NCBI RefSeq assembly: GCF_001723175.1
Contig: NC_064656.1
Span: 1,550,001 to 1,614,000, forward strand
Origin: Penicillium oxalicum
Lineage: Eukaryota > Ascomycota > Eurotiomycetes > Eurotiales > Aspergillaceae
DNA length: 64,000 nt
Reading direction: 5' to 3'
Shown: positions 30,301-43,872 of the stretch, piece after piece
Layout: every line of letters begins with the position of its first letter
Position numbering within the stretch: position 1 is the stretch's first letter
The notes under the pieces: generated by a model
The model's database searches: none
What the model saw: only the letters and a program-made list of their open reading frames with translations
What the model was told of the DNA's origin: nothing
Program-made: the position numbers and the translations under genes

Positions 30301-32225
30301 TTACGACGAAGGCATCTGACCCGGGTACCCTCGCCAGCTACCACCAGCCGACACAGGAGGTGGCGGCGGGGCTTGCGAGGGCGGGGGGGCAGCCCTAATC
30401 GGCAGTGTGCCCGTTGTGAGGTTTGTCCGCTTCGAATTGTGGGAGCTAGCGGAGCGCGGACTCATATAAGGCCGAGCTGGTGGCTCGACCGCGGACCCCG
30501 GGTCCCCGTGGTGGCGCATCGGGCGGCGCCCGTAGCGGGGGTCATCTTCCCTGCTATCGAGGGAGAGATGCTCCAAGGACGGAGGAGGAGGAGACTGCGC
30601 AGACCGGGACTGCGAGTAGGAGGCGGGATTGGCGTAGTGTGAGTGGCCATGTGAGGAGCCGTATGGTCGGCTGGCGGTGGGATAGTCCTGGGCGATGTTC
30701 AAGGGGATGTCGCCCGCCGCAGGATGATATGGCGACTGCGCCTGGGGTTGTGAAGGGCGCGAAGTCTTGCTGATGGGGGCCGGCTTTTGTCCTACCACGG
30801 GGGGTGTGGCCGTGGGTGCCGGTGATGACGATGAATTTGAATGGGGCATTGAGGAAGGCGTGTCTCTGAGAGACTTGGGTGCTGGGGGAGCAAGATAAGA
30901 TTTGCGGTTGTGCCGCTCCATCATGCTGATAGCCCATTCCTGAAGGTCGACTGGTGTTCGCTTGGCCGCCTGCAAGAAAGCATCCTTGTCCTGTATGAGA
31001 GAAAGAAGAATCATATTAGCTGGGCGGGGAAGGGGAAAAAAAGAAAAAAGAAAAAGGGCATCACATACGTAAAGTTCTCGTGGAGTTGGGCGCTCTTCGG
31101 GCTTCTTCAAAAGACACTTGCCCACAAAGTCATGTAGAATGGGTGGGAAGGCGTCGCTCTTGGGCAGCTTGGGCGCGGACTCGTGGACAATTTGCTGGAG
31201 CAAGTCCAAAATTCCCATCGGTCCTGCACTGGCTCGATCGCCCGCTGCAGAGTCGGAGCTGTCGAAAGGGAAATGGCCCACCGCCAATTCCATGACCGTT
31301 AGGCCCACACTCCATACGTCTGAGCGGACCGTGTAGGCACCTCCTTGGATTCGCTCGGGCGCCATGTAGGTGGATGTACCGACAAAGGTGTCGGCAATCG
31401 AATTGACAGTCTCGCTGGCGACACCGAAATCGCACAGCTTAATCTGGCCCCGTGAGTTCACCACCACGTTGGATGGCTTGATGTCCCGGTGCATGATGCG
31501 ATGGGTCTCGTAGAGGTAGCAGAGACCAGCCAGCACTGACTCGGTGATCTTACCGAGCACATCCACTCGGATAGGGCCAAAATCTTTCGAGATACGATCG
31601 AGGGATCTGCATGAGAAGTCGGCGTATTAGTCTTTCAGAGCTCATTACTACCGCTCACTCGGAACCCATTCACAGAGGCGAGGCCTACCCGCAGTCCATG
31701 TACTCCATGCATAACACAATGTCTCCGGCCTCGTTCTGGAAGGCTCCGTAGAAGGTCACGATGTTTGGAGAGTTACACTCGTGTCCCACTCGGAGCTCGC
31801 GCAGAATCTGCTTGCGCACGTTCTCCTTGGCATCCACTCGAATCACCTGAGAAGGTAATGGTTTAGTCACAATCCCTTCGGGGTGAAGAGGGGAGGTAGG
31901 TGAAGGGGATTTTGCGAGTCCTGATCACCAGGCTTACCTTGCGGGCCATGACCACTTTGGTGGATGCATGCATCACCTTGGAGACGGTGCCGCCATTTCC
32001 AGCACCGAGCTCCTTCAATGTGATCAGATCCTCACTGCGGAGATCCAATCGAAACTCCAGACCAATCTCGAGAGTGTCGGTCCGATTGCTATCGGTATTG
32101 CCGAGGGCGCCCGGGATCTGGGCATCGCCATCAGAGGGTTTGTCAGCCGCCTTAGGTGCAGCATTCAAAGCAAGACCTTTGACATTCTTGCGCTTCAGCG
32201 TCCGGGCCTTGAACTGATCTGCCAT
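30301..32225 (-). CDS. ste7: MAP kinase kinase of the pheromone/filamentation pathway (Ste7/MkkB type)
   Basis: Minus-strand exons 32225-31938, 31846-31689, 31606-31069 and 30990-30301 join in phase to 557 residues. It starts MADQFKARTLKRKNVKGLAL, the typical opening of filamentous-fungal Ste7 homologues. Kinase landmarks: Gly loop GAGNGGTVSKV, catalytic Lys in VMARKVI (about K96), HRD in HRIMHRDIKPSN (D190), DFG (D208), and activation loop SIADT with the S218/T222 phospho-acceptors of a MAPKK, followed by GTSTYMAPERIQGG. A disordered Pro/Ser-rich tail of about 220 residues follows the kinase domain, ending in a polyproline segment. Family knowledge: it acts between Ste11/SteC and Fus3/Kss1/MpkB in mating, hyphal fusion and development. 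The cell-wall MAPKK (Mkk1/2) and Pbs2 are less likely, judging by the N-terminus and activation-loop sequence. It is divergent from spt6. Confidence 0.9.
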
Positions 32226-33849
32226 GGTGCTGATGAAGAGGTGGACGATAGGGCAGAGAAGTCGAAGGAGACGGATAGGAGGGGTGGAGGAAAGGAGGAG
32301 CGGGGGGTTATCGCTCCCGTCCGAGGTGCGGGTGATCGAAACGAATTTGAATACGAAAGATGAAAAAGGAGACTTGAAGACAAGTCAAGATGCAGAGAAA
32401 AGGTGGTCAAGATGTGAGCAGGACTGCCAAACGGGAAGCAAGATCGGTGCCCCTGACAAGCACGATGAAGGGAGAAAAAAGAGAAGTAGCAAGCGCGCGA
32501 CGAAGCGGCGGGGAACCCGATATCACCTTGCGATGTGTGCTTGGCGGCGCTGATTGGACCCGGTGGGCGCATCCACCCAGTTCCAACAAAAGCGATGGAA
32601 ATCGGTCGGCGCCAAGTGATTCTTGTTTGAGAAAATGGAGCATGTATCGTGGTCCTGGGTGAGGTGAGAGAAGGAAACTTGAGTCAACGGTCAAGATCAA
32701 AAAGAACAGAGTGATCTTGTCATGGTCAGGCTCCCTTCCTGGCTCTTATACCGGAAGTTTAAGACAGGTTCATGAAAGTGCTTCGTTGTACCGAGACAAT
32801 TCGGTGCCTGGGCACGACTACCGTGTTAGGCAATAAGGGACTCCACTATGCTGGTTCTCCAAGGACGCTAGGCGGAAGCTATTCGGCCTAGAGGATGCGA
32901 CTACTGAAGAAACTATTATTCTCTTATATTGCAAAGTTTCTTTTTGAAAAAAAAAAACCAAATATACCTCGGGATCACACAGATGAACCAGATGTTTCTA
33001 GACCCAGCATTTTCTGCATTAAATCTATATTAAAGTTCTGTGACACCATCCTCTGATTAGGTATCCCCTGCAGTGCTTTTTCCATTAACTTTTTATAGCG
33101 GGCTTGCAATTAGTACACTGTATCTCAAGTGAATGCTAGACACAGCGCTGTATGTGAATAGTGAAAGTACACCACAGAACTACAGGATCTTCCATCTAGT
33201 GGATAGAGGTATTCCAGTCAACGTACATTGCTACAAAGTACATAAAATGAGTAGGGTCATAAGCAAAGTTCCTGAATCTTTTTGTGGTGGAATGACCGTA
33301 GTTTTCCTGTTCGAAAGGATCAGTTTATTCCTTTCTTCTTTGGGTATGTTTGTGTCCCTGACTGTGTACCTGGATTGCCTGCCTGATGCGTTTTCCCCAT
33401 TGAAGAATCAAGGCTCGCAATTTGCATTCACACAGACTCGTCCCACCAAACCTCATCACGTGGCGCACCCAGCACCGCCACACGGAGACCATTTGCATGC
33501 CTAGCACACCCTCGTATACATGATTGATGCCTGCTTTTTTTGCCGCCAAGCACCGCCTGCTGCTGGGTAGTCACTAGCCACCTAATTTCCTGTTAAGGAC
33601 TAAGTCACAGCCAGCTCCGCCCGGCCAATCACCACTACCGCGTCCTCCCTCGCCGACAGTCGTCGTCTTGGTCCTCTCTTCCCTCATTCAATTCCCCGTC
33701 TCTTCAATTCACCCTCATTTCCCTCACTTTTGGAGTCAGATACACACCAATAATTTGGCTCTGCAGATTTTAGGTTTCCTTGTTTCTTTTCACCGACCGG
33801 CCTAGATTTCTATTTCCACCCAGCACCAAGGTGCTCCCGTCCAGCCACG
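32226..33849. promoter_or_regulatory. Divergent intergenic region, MAPKK / spt6
   Basis: 1.6 kb holding both promoters. The spt6 side (about 33,660-33,840) is pyrimidine-rich. The MAPKK side is purine-rich on plus, that is, pyrimidine-rich in the gene's own sense. No ORF or RNA gene is supported. Confidence 0.55.
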
Positions 33850-36800
33850 ATGAGTCTTCGCGACCTGGTCGATGGCGAAGCCGCGCTGGATGATGAGGAA
33901 AATGACGATGAGGTCTCTGGGGATTATGACGAAGAGACTCGGGAAGGGCCCAGCACTGAACGTCACTACAATGACTCCAGTGAGGAGGATGAGGATGAGG
34001 ACGACGATGAAGACGCTGCGCGCGCCGTGAGTTTTTTTTTTCGTTCTGTTGGGCCTACTTGAGCGCAACTAACCAAATTCTTGGACACTTGCAGGTGCGC
34101 GAGGGGTTCATTGTCGATGAAGATGAGGAGATCGAGGAGCGCACCCGGCGCAGGTCAGAAAAGAAACGACCTCGTGCCCGTGAGGAGGAACACCTGGACG
34201 AAGAAGATCTGGAACTGATTGGCGAGGTGGTTCCTGGTCTCACAAGAGGCGCATCATCTGATGTACGCGGCTGAACGCTTAGCTTTCCCTGTTTTGAGAA
34301 TTGGTCAGGTCATGCCGTGCGGCCAGCCATGACCGTGAAGAGACAGACCGGTGGGCTAACATGTCTAGGGTGCACAGCAACAATCCAAATTCAAGCGTCT
34401 CAAGCGAGGTCGTGATCGCGAAACTCATCGTGGCCCATCCCAGGGAATTGACGACATGTTCAATTCTGACGAGGAAGAGGAGGCGGCCCCGCAATACAGC
34501 CGACCCAGTCACCGTGGGGGTCGCCGACATGACGAGATGGACGATTTCATCGAGGAGGACACCTTCTCCGACGAAGAGGCACAGCGCGAGCGTGATGATC
34601 TCGAAGTGGCAGCTCCCGCGCGGGCAACCGTGCCCGGTCTCGGAGCGACGGATGTCGCCGGTCTGGATGAGAATGCGGTTGAGGATCTGCGCGCTGCCTT
34701 TGGTGACGGTGAGGACTATCGATTCGCTTTGGATATCGAAGAGCAGGAGGACGAAGAGAAGCAAAACGAGGACCGTCATCTGGATCTCAAGGACATCTTC
34801 GAGCCGTCTCAGTTGGCCGAGAGGGGTTTGACGGAGGAGGATAATCAGATTCGTCTTCGGGACGAGCCTGAACGGCACCAGATAGCCCGCGCTCCATACC
34901 GCCATGTGGTTCTAACGGAAGATCAATTCCGTGAGGAGGCAGTCTGGATCTCACAACTAATGCTGCTCAAGAAGCGTATCGAACCGGAACTACGGGAACC
35001 CTTCCAGCGAGCTGTGGCAAAAATGCTCGAGTTTTTAATTACCGACGACTATGAGGTTCCATTTATTTTCCAGCATCGCAAGGACTATATGATCCATGCG
35101 GTCAAGGAGCCACTGAATGGAGCGGACCCTGATGACGAGTCTGCGCAATACAGCATTCGTGCCGAGAAACTCCTGAACATGACCGATTTATGGGAGATCT
35201 TTGACTTGGATCTGAAATTCCGTGCGCTGGTGGACAAACGTAACACTATCCAAAAGTCCTACGATAACCTCCAGAGCCTCTTTGATATCACCGATGCGGT
35301 CGTGGAAGAGCTGCTGGTTGCGGCGTCGTCCATGGAAGAGCTCCAAGACGTCCAGGACTACATTCATTTCCAATATGCCTCACAACTCCGCGACCTCGCC
35401 ACAGTCAATGGGGAGGCCAATGGCGAGACGCAGCGACGGAAAGCCAGTAACAAGACTTTCTTCGAGCGGGTGCGCAATGGAAAGGCCTACGGTCTTGTCC
35501 GCGCATTTGGTCTGACTGCCGACGCGTTTGCTCAGAACGCTTCCAAGGAGGGCCGAAGACAGTACACCGAAGATCCCAGTGAGCGGCCCGAGGAGCTCGC
35601 TGACCAACATGTGGACACCGACTTCTCCAACGCCGACCAGGTACTGAAGGCGGCCAAGTCCATGTTCGCCGAGGAGGTGGTTGTGAGCCCAAAGATGCGC
35701 AAGGTCATTCGTCAGGCATACTACATGAATGGTGTGGTCGATTGCTTCCGTACAGAAAAGGGTCTTCGCCGAATCGACGAACAACATCCGTACTACGAAT
35801 TCAAGTACTTGCGCAACCAACAACTCAGCGATATCGCCCGTCGCCCGGAGATGTTCTTGCGCATGCTCAAGGCCGAGGAGGAAAACTTGGTCGAGGTCAA
35901 AGTGCGTTTCGAGAACTTTGACCAGTTCAAGCGCCGGATGTACGCCGACATTGAGTCCGACAACTATTCAGAGATCGCCGATGCTTGGAACCGTCTTCGC
36001 CGTGACGTGGTGGATCTGGCGCTTGGAAAGTTGGAACGACTGATCAACCGCAGCGTCAAGGAGAATATCCGACAGGAGTGCGAGAACCACGTTGCCAAAG
36101 AGTGTCGCGAGGCGTTTTCACAGCGACTCGACCAAGCTCCTTACAAGCCCAAGGGAATGGTGCTGGGCACCGTCCCAAGAGTTCTCACGTTTTCTGTCGG
36201 CACCGGCGTCATTGGCCGGGACCCCATCCACTGGGCCTACATTGAAGAGGACGGCCGTGTGTTGGAAAATGGCAAGTACTTGGATATCACAGTGGGAGAT
36301 CCGGTTCGTGGCGTCAAAGACGGTGCGGATGTCCGTGCTCTTCTGGACGTGATTGATCGCCGAAAGCCCGACGTGATTGGAGTGTCCGGCATGACACCGG
36401 AGACACGTCGCCTCTACAAGATCCTAACCGAGTTCGTTGACCTCAAGGATGTGCGTGGTGCCCCCTACACGGATGAAAACGATGAAGAGGTCAGTGACCG
36501 TCTCGAGACGGTCTTGGTCAATGATGAAGTCGCGCGCCTGTATCACCTCAGCTACCGGGCCATGATTGACAATCCAGGCTTCGGACCCCTGACCCACTAC
36601 TGCGTGGCGCTCGGTCGCTACCTGCAGAGCCCTTTGAAGGAGTATGCCATGTTGGGTCGTGATGTTCTCTCCATTCAGTTCAAGCCCGGTCAGCAGCTTT
36701 TGCCCCAAGAGTTGCTTAACAAGCATATCACCACGGCATTGGTGGACATGGTCAATCTTGTCGGAGTAGACCTGAACGAGGCTGTCAACGACCCTTGGAC

Positions 36801-38442
36801 CGCGAACTTGGTTCCCTACATCTGTGGTCTGGGTCCGCGAAAGGCCGAGCATCTTCTCAAGATCATCAACATGAACGGGGGTGTGGTGAACAACCGTCAG
36901 GAGCTGTTGGGTTTCAACGTGCAGTACCCTGCCATGTCCCCTCAAGTGTGGAGCAACTGCGCCAGTTTCCTCTACCTTGATTTCGAGACAGTGGATCCCG
37001 ATGCGGACCCTCTGGATAACACGCGTGTGCACCCCGAAGACTACGATATTGCCCGCAAAATGGCGGCCGATGCCCTGGAGCTGGACGAGGAGGATATCAA
37101 GGCCGAGACCGATGAGAATGGCGCTGGAGCCATTGTACGCAAGCTGTTCCGGGATGAGCAACAAGACCGTGTCAACGATTTGATCTTGGAGGAGTATGCG
37201 GAGCAGCTGGAGAAGAACCTCAATCAGCGCAAGCGAGCTACCCTGGAGACCATCCGGGCCGAACTGCAACAGCCATATGAAGAGCTGCGCAAGCAGTTTG
37301 TTTTCCTGGGCACGGATGATGTCTTCACGATGCTGACTGGTGAGACCCCCGACTCGCTCAAGACGGGTATGGTGGTGCCCATCGCGCTCAAGCGGGTGTT
37401 TGACGATCACATCGATGCGAAGTTGGACTGCGGGATCGATGCGCTGGTCGCAGAGACGGAACTCGGTCTGCCTTACCACATCCCCGTCAAAGACGTCTAC
37501 GCCCCACATCAGACGGTACCGGCCAAGATCATCTTCCTCAACCGCAAGAGCTTCACCTGTAATGTCTCACTCCGTGAGGATCAGGTCAGCAACCCGATTC
37601 CCAACACCCCCAATCATGGCTTTGGGGACTGGGACGAGGCGCAAGAGCGCAAGGATCGGGAGTCGATGCAACAAAAGGAGCAGCAGGGTGGTCAGGCAAT
37701 GCGTGTGATCAAGCATCCCCTCTTCAAACCCTTCAATTCGGCCCAGGCCGAAGAGTATCTGGGCTCTCGAAGCCGCGGTGACGTGGTCATTCGGCCCTCT
37801 TCGCGAGGACCCGATCACTTGGCCGTGACGTGGAAGGTGGCCCAAGGTGTCTACCAGCATATCGATGTACTGGAGCTCGACAAGGAGAACGAATTCTCCG
37901 TGGGTCGCGTGCTCCGTGTGGGTGGCAAGTACAGCTACAGCGATCTGGACGATCTCATTGTCAACCACGTCAAGGCGATGGCCAAGAAGGTGGACGAGAT
38001 GGTTCTGAATGAAAAGTACAAGGAGGGCAGCAAAGCTGAAACCGGTAAGTTTAGCTTTTATTTTATTTTCTTTTCTTTCTTCTTCGTGGAGCTCTCCTGC
38101 TTCCTCAAACACCCTCTTCTCTGATTGATGATCGACGATCGACCCATGAACTTGATGCACTGACCGCGTTCTTCTCCCTTCGTTTCAGATCAATGGTTGG
38201 AGACCTACACCAAGGCCAACCCTCGTCGCTCGGCCTATGCCTTCTGCATCAACCCCAAATACCCCGGGTACTTCTTCCTCTGTTTCAAGGCCGGTGAACA
38301 TGCCCGTCTTCAGAACTGGCCAGTCAAGGTGATTCCTCAGGGATACGAGTTGCAGAAGAACCCGTACCCCGACATGCAGGCCTTGTGCAATGGCTTCAAA
38401 TTGATGTTCACCAATCTGCAAAAACAAGCCGGTCGGAGGTAA
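33850..38442 (+). CDS. spt6: Transcription elongation factor and histone chaperone Spt6
   Basis: Exons 33850-34026, 34095-34262, 34369-38044 and 38189-38442 join in phase to 1,424 residues. The strongly acidic N-terminus (about 1-250, with [13 protein letters not shown] and [13 protein letters not shown]) is the histone/Spn1-binding part. A helical core follows, then a YqgF-like domain (from about 715, [20 protein letters not shown]), helix-hairpin-helix (about 935, [20 protein letters not shown]), S1 (about 1150, [19 protein letters not shown]) and the C-terminal tandem SH2 (about 1225-1410, with [16 protein letters not shown] and [15 protein letters not shown]). Family knowledge: Spt6 travels with Pol II, reassembles nucleosomes and binds the phosphorylated Rpb1 linker through the tandem SH2. 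The last exon, carrying the end of the second SH2, would be lost in a model ignoring the intron at 38045-38188. Confidence 0.96.
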
Positions 38443-40854
38443 GAAGAAATGGATTCGAGGTTCAGTTGGCGTTCTTATGTACAGTGTACTATTCTGTTCT
38501 TGTTTCTTCTTTCTCTCCAAATCCCATCTGAGCTCCTTGCCACCGTCCTTGTCCCTCTCATTTGTCCGGAATACATTGGTTTTGGGGAAGGGTGCAATCC
38601 TTGCTATCTTCTTTGGTTCATTTTGTTTCTCTTCATCAAGAACAAAAAGCGTTGCGACAGTGAAGAACCACGTTTCGAATCATTCACTTGGTTTGATCTT
38701 TTTAATTGTTTTTTTTTCCTTTTTCCGTCTCTTTTATTTTCACCTTGTCATCTTGTAGTGTCGCGATTGCCCCTGCCGGTCGAGCAGGTCTATGACAATA
38801 TTGTTTTGTGTGTGACCAGTCATATCCGACGATTCCATTCCCGTGCTTCTCCTTCCTCTTCGTACTCGGTGGATGCAGTTGGCACTGCTCTGCCCGAGTA
38901 CGGACTATGGAGAGATTGTTTGGCCCACATTTAGGAAATGGGCAGTTTGTAAAGAGTCCCTCTCTCGGTCAGCCGGTGTGAGTTGCGGTATCATATCGAC
39001 TATGTCATGTTTAGACTACCAGTCTGTGGGACTTTGACGAGTATAACGATGCATCATATGAAATGCAAAAAAAACGCGCATTTTCTTAACTAATCCGTCC
39101 GGTACTTTAGGAACAGTGGACCTGTACTCGGAAGCTGCTCCATGCAGTATTCAATCCAGATCCGGTGCACTCCGAAGCGTGCACAAATGAGTTCTATCAA
39201 GGTATGTACTATCTCTGCCGTATTCAATTCTGCGCTCGTATCCGGCGCAGTGGGCGCTATCGGAGGCCACAGCATCACTGGACTACTCCTACTACAAAAC
39301 CACGTGAGTACCTGAGTAAGTACCTCTCCTCCTCCATGGCAGATCCTCTCGGCACAAGACTTTTTTTCCTCTCAACATATTTCCCTTGGGAAAAGTAAAA
39401 CCAATCCCTTTCGCCGAGCCTGTACTCTGCCCTTTGCGGTAAGCAAGTCCCTTTTAGCACCGAGGCATACCCCAACTCCGGGGCAACGTGGAACGTGGAA
39501 CCATGGATGGAAGATCGGGGAAGCATAAGCACGACGATCAGACGGGAACTGCTGGACCTCGCGTCCCCCGGACGCCGTGGGCGATCGCCAGGACGACACT
39601 ATCAGTACTAAAGAGAGTCTGTATATAGATCTCTATATGATTAAGTCCCCCTTGAATACCTCTGTAGAATGTGGGAATGAGGAGACAAGTGAAACAATAC
39701 ACATAATATGTAGGAGAAATCCAACGAGTCAGTTGTGCAAGCGCTTTGTCAGAACCATCAATGTGTTCCTGACGATGATGATGATCGACCAAGAGACATG
39801 TGATTGTCATCTTGACGGGCAGTCTTCTTTTTTTTTGCAAGGTGCCAACCGCCACGAACCAGAGGGTCAGACGATCAAGACGATCAAGAGGATCAGAGGA
39901 TCAGCCTCTCGGTCGCAGATGGGAGGGATGGCCTCGGGAGTTCGGAGATTTGGGTTGCACGCTACGCTCTCTCAGTGGTGGGTGAAGAGAGGGGACCGAG
40001 CCGAGCCCCGAGATGGCTGGAGGCTGATGTTTAGGGGTCAGCCTCGTATTTGATTGACTGGTGGAATTGGAATTGCATACGAGATGGGCTGTGTATGTTG
40101 AAGTGTTGGCAGAGAGGGTTGTAAGGGTATCATGATTCGAGGATGAGTGGGATGGACCGGTCAAACAGTCTTTTTTGAGTGTGGTACCTCTCACCTTGAA
40201 AAGGTACAAAGTTGAGATTTTGGATCCCAATGGAACTTGGCAAGGTTGGATCTGACCGTCAAGGTATTACCGTACGTACCGACGAACAATAGATGGCTGG
40301 AACCAAACATTACCCCATTACACATAGAACTGGTCATGTACATAACTCCGTACGAGTGCGGGTGCATGACCGGCTGCCGAAGGTCTGACAGCTCCCGTCA
40401 GGGACATGCATGTACATCATCGCATGGTTGACGGACGAGGCTGATGAGGCACTCCTACATACACTCTCTCTCGCAGTCATCGCGGTCATCTCTTCTTTTT
40501 CTTCCTCTTCTAACCCACCACCGTGTCCCCGTCCTTACCTAGACCGCTTCTGGGCACACGTCATGTACAAAGAAGAGTCCTCTTTACTCAACTCTCGCTG
40601 AACCAGAGTCTGGTTTCCATTTGGTCCTCTTCTGCCTCTGCGTTCCATCTTGCGGGTCCGCCCTGTCATCATCGCAATCCACTCTTTCCCGTCGTCCTTT
40701 GATCCATCCACCACGTCTCCAACCACCCCTCCTCTCCAACCCGCAACTCCACCCGGATCGCGACGGCTGTGCCTGAATCCATCCACGAGCTTCAGTGGGC
40801 TCTTTGTCTGGGCACTCTCCCTCCTGGTGATTCAGATCCATCACGCTCGCAATC
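38443..40854. other. 2.4-kb intergenic between spt6 and osh3
   Basis: The left part is the spt6 3' region with T-rich runs (38,700-38,740). The right part (40,440-40,850) is pyrimidine-rich and is the likely osh3 promoter and leader. ORFs of up to ~160 codons here show no domain and overlap on both strands. Nothing else is recognised. Confidence 0.5.
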
Positions 40855-43800
40855 ATGGCGGCCATGGAGGAGCTGGAGATTCATAGCAAGGTCAGGACAT
40901 CCTATGGTTATCCCATCCCACCCTCCGCGCCCGCACTCCTGCCCGCGCGAGAGTGTTCCGAGCGTGAGACACAAGAAACGAGAGAGAGAAAGAAGCTAAC
41001 CCTGGAGCTCGCTCATCTCTCATAGTCCTACTTTGTGCGATGGATCAATGTCGGCGCCAACCAGACCATCTCGTGGAGCATTCAACCTCACAAGAAATCC
41101 GTCAACTTTGGCCTCTTCAAACACCCCGGTCAATCCAGCTTGGCTTCACAATTACCCGCCTCCGATTCTCAGAGCACCGCCTCCACGGACAACCTCCCCG
41201 CGGCCGGCGCCCGCAATCAACCCTCCGCCGTGATCGAGAAACTGACAGCCATTGGTCTCAAACAGATCAAGTGGGTGGGAAAATGTGAGGCCGACCGCAT
41301 CTCCCAGGGCACGTACGATGTGCCCGCTCACGAGGCGGGGAATTACGCCCTCGTCTTCGACAATACTTTCTCCAAACAGATCTCCAAGACCGTCACCCTG
41401 GTCCTACTGACGTATCCGACGGGCATGCATCCGCAGGGGTCTGCGCCACCCTCCATCGCGCGCTCCCACGCAGGCGGCTCGTCGGATTCTCTGCCCCAGC
41501 CTCGGACGCGGGGCCGCAGCAAATCCACCCTGAGCGCGCAGGTGTCGGACTCATCGATGCACTCGGGGATCTTGCAAAAGCGTCGGCGCAAGAAGCACCA
41601 GGGGTGGGCGCGTCGCTTCTTCTCGCTGGACTTTACCTCGTCGACCTTGTCCTATTACCATGACCCCAACTCCTCGGCTCTGCGCGGTGCCATTCCGCTC
41701 TCGCTCGCGGCCGTGGCTACGAACGAGAAGTCCCGGGAGATCTCAATTGATTCGGGCACGGAAATCTGGCACCTGCGTGCAAGCACCGACCCGGACTTTG
41801 AGGCTTGGAAGAGCGCGCTGGAGAAGGCGTCGTCAAAGGATACACCGCGGCCGAGTGAACTCTCCGTGGCCGGGACAAGAGCGGGAGCGGGCGTGCTCCC
41901 ACAGCTTCGTCTGTCGACTCCAGGGTACCCCTCGCCCGCGGAGGAGGCTGAGTGGAGCCAGGTGGAAAAGTTGGTGAGCAAGGTCTCGGGCTCGCGAGAT
42001 GCAGTGCGTCGTCTCGCCAGAGACACCGATCCCAAGTACATGGCAGCTCCGTCGCCAGCTCCGATTGAATCTCGAAATCGAGGCCGATCACCCAGTCCCC
42101 AGCCAGGGGCTGGAGCTGGAACACAGGACTCGTCGGGCCCGGATCCCAAACGGCCATTCTGGAAGCGCAAGACAAGCGGGAACTCACAGGTTGGTGCCAA
42201 AAAGCCAGCTGGTTCCGAACAGACCAATTCCGGTTCCAATACCTCTCAGTTGGTGGTGCCCAAGCCCGAGGCAAATGGCCGACCTGCCAGCATCACCAGC
42301 CATGCAGACGGAATGGATGAGATTCATGATCATCTCATGGCTGTCCTGCGCGATCTCGACCAAGCTGTGTCCGAGTTCTCCACCCTGATAGCAGAAAGCA
42401 AGCAGCGTCGATGTCCACCGCGGCCCACCTTTGCCTCGCGAAAGAGCATGGAATCGGATATCTCGCAGGAATTCTTTGACGCCCCGGATGGCGGAGCTCG
42501 GTCTCCGTTGCTGAGGATTCGAGACAGCGATGATGAGGATATGGCGGGGGGTCGAGCCGAAGACGCTGCCGAGAATGTGGAAGACGATGCGCCTTCCGAC
42601 AGCGAAGATGAGGCGGACACTGCCACTCTGCACGACACCAGCACTGCCTCTCCGTTGTTCCCTGCTCGTCCCAAAACGCTTGCTCCTCTACCTCTGGAAA
42701 AGGTGAAACGCCGTCAGAACATCGCCGCACCCACGGTCCTTCCACCGAGTCTGATTGGATTCCTCCGCAAGAACGTCGGTAAGGACCTGTCCACGATATC
42801 CATGCCCGTATCAGCCAACGAACCCCTCTCACTGCTCCAACGCGCTGCAGAGATTCTCGAATACTCCACTCTTCTTGATCAAGCAGCGCAGACCTCCGAT
42901 CCGGTGGAACGTCTCATGTACGTGACAGCCTTTGCGATCTCCTCGCTCTCAAGCAATCGGGTCCGGGAACGATCCATCCGCAAACCCTTCAACCCTATGC
43001 TTGGTGAAACCTATGAGCTGGTCCGTGAGGACCAAGGGTTCCGCTTCATCGCAGAAAAGGTCTCTCATCGACCGGTCCAACTGGCCTACCAAGCCGACAG
43101 CCGCGAATGGAGTCTCGCCCAGTCCCCCATGCCCAGTCAAAAGTTCTGGGGCAAATCTGCCGAGATTACCACCGAAGGCCGCGTCCGGATCACTTTGCAT
43201 TCTACCGGAGACCGATTCAGCTGGGTCCCTGCCACCTCGTTCCTCCGTAACATCATTGCGGGCGAGAAGTATGTCGAACCCGTCGGCGAGCTGGCCGTCA
43301 CCAACGAGTCCACCGGTCATCGATCTATCTCCACCTTCAAGTCTGGCGGCATGTTCTCCGGGCGCAGCGAGGAAGTCACCACGCGTGCGGTGGATTCATA
43401 CAACTCCCCAGTCTCGCTCGGCTTGGTAGGGACATGGCCCGCCTCGCTCAGTCTCACCCGCGATGGCAGTCCCTCGGGCAAACCAATCTGGACCGCCGGT
43501 CCGCTGGTTCCAAACGCACCTAAGCATTATGGGTTGACTGCCTTTGCGGCTGCACTCAATGAGATCACCCCGATTGAAGAAGGCCGCCTGCCAGCGACCG
43601 ATTCCCGACTCCGCCCCGACCAGCGTGCTCTGGAAGAAGGGGACCTCGATCGTGCGGAGGAAGTGAAAGTGCAGTTGGAAGAGGCACAGCGTGCACGTCG
43701 GCGGGAGATGGAAGCGGACGGTCAGGCATGGACACCGAGGTGGTTCACGAGGGTGAGTGAAGACTCGGATGGTGGGGAGATTGTGTGGCGATTGAAGGGT

Positions 43801-43872
43801 GGGAAAGAAGGGTATTGGGATGAGAGGGCGAAGGGAAGTTGGACTGGTGTTGTTCCAGTCTTTGAGGCGTGA
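40855..43872 (+). CDS. osh3: Oxysterol-binding protein homologue, Osh3 type (GOLD-PH-FFAT-ORD)
   Basis: Exons 40855-40890 and 41026-43872 join in phase 0 to 960 residues starting MAAMEELEIHSK; the 12-codon first exon completes the N-terminal GOLD-like domain (YFVRWINVGANQTISWSI). A PH domain follows at about 190-280 (GWARRFFSLDFTSSTLSYYH ... FEAWKSALEKAS). An FFAT-like motif EFFDAPD near residue 495 should recruit VAP at the ER. The C-terminal ORD (about 580-960) has KPFNPMLGETYEL, but the OSBP signature reads EKVSHRPV instead of EQVSHHPP. Family knowledge: Osh proteins move sterol and/or PI4P at ER-plasma-membrane contacts, and the signature histidines contact PI4P phosphate. Long Ser/Pro linkers lie between PH and ORD. 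The Arg in place of the second His may be a subfamily trait. Confidence 0.93.

Noticed and set aside
34279..34905. 208-codon minus ORF opposite the spt6 N-terminus
   Set aside because: Shadow of the acidic-repeat coding sequence; it also crosses a spt6 intron.
36424..37509. 361-codon ORF on minus inside spt6
   Set aside because: It is antisense to conserved Spt6 coding sequence; the ORF arises from GC-biased codons and shows no family features.
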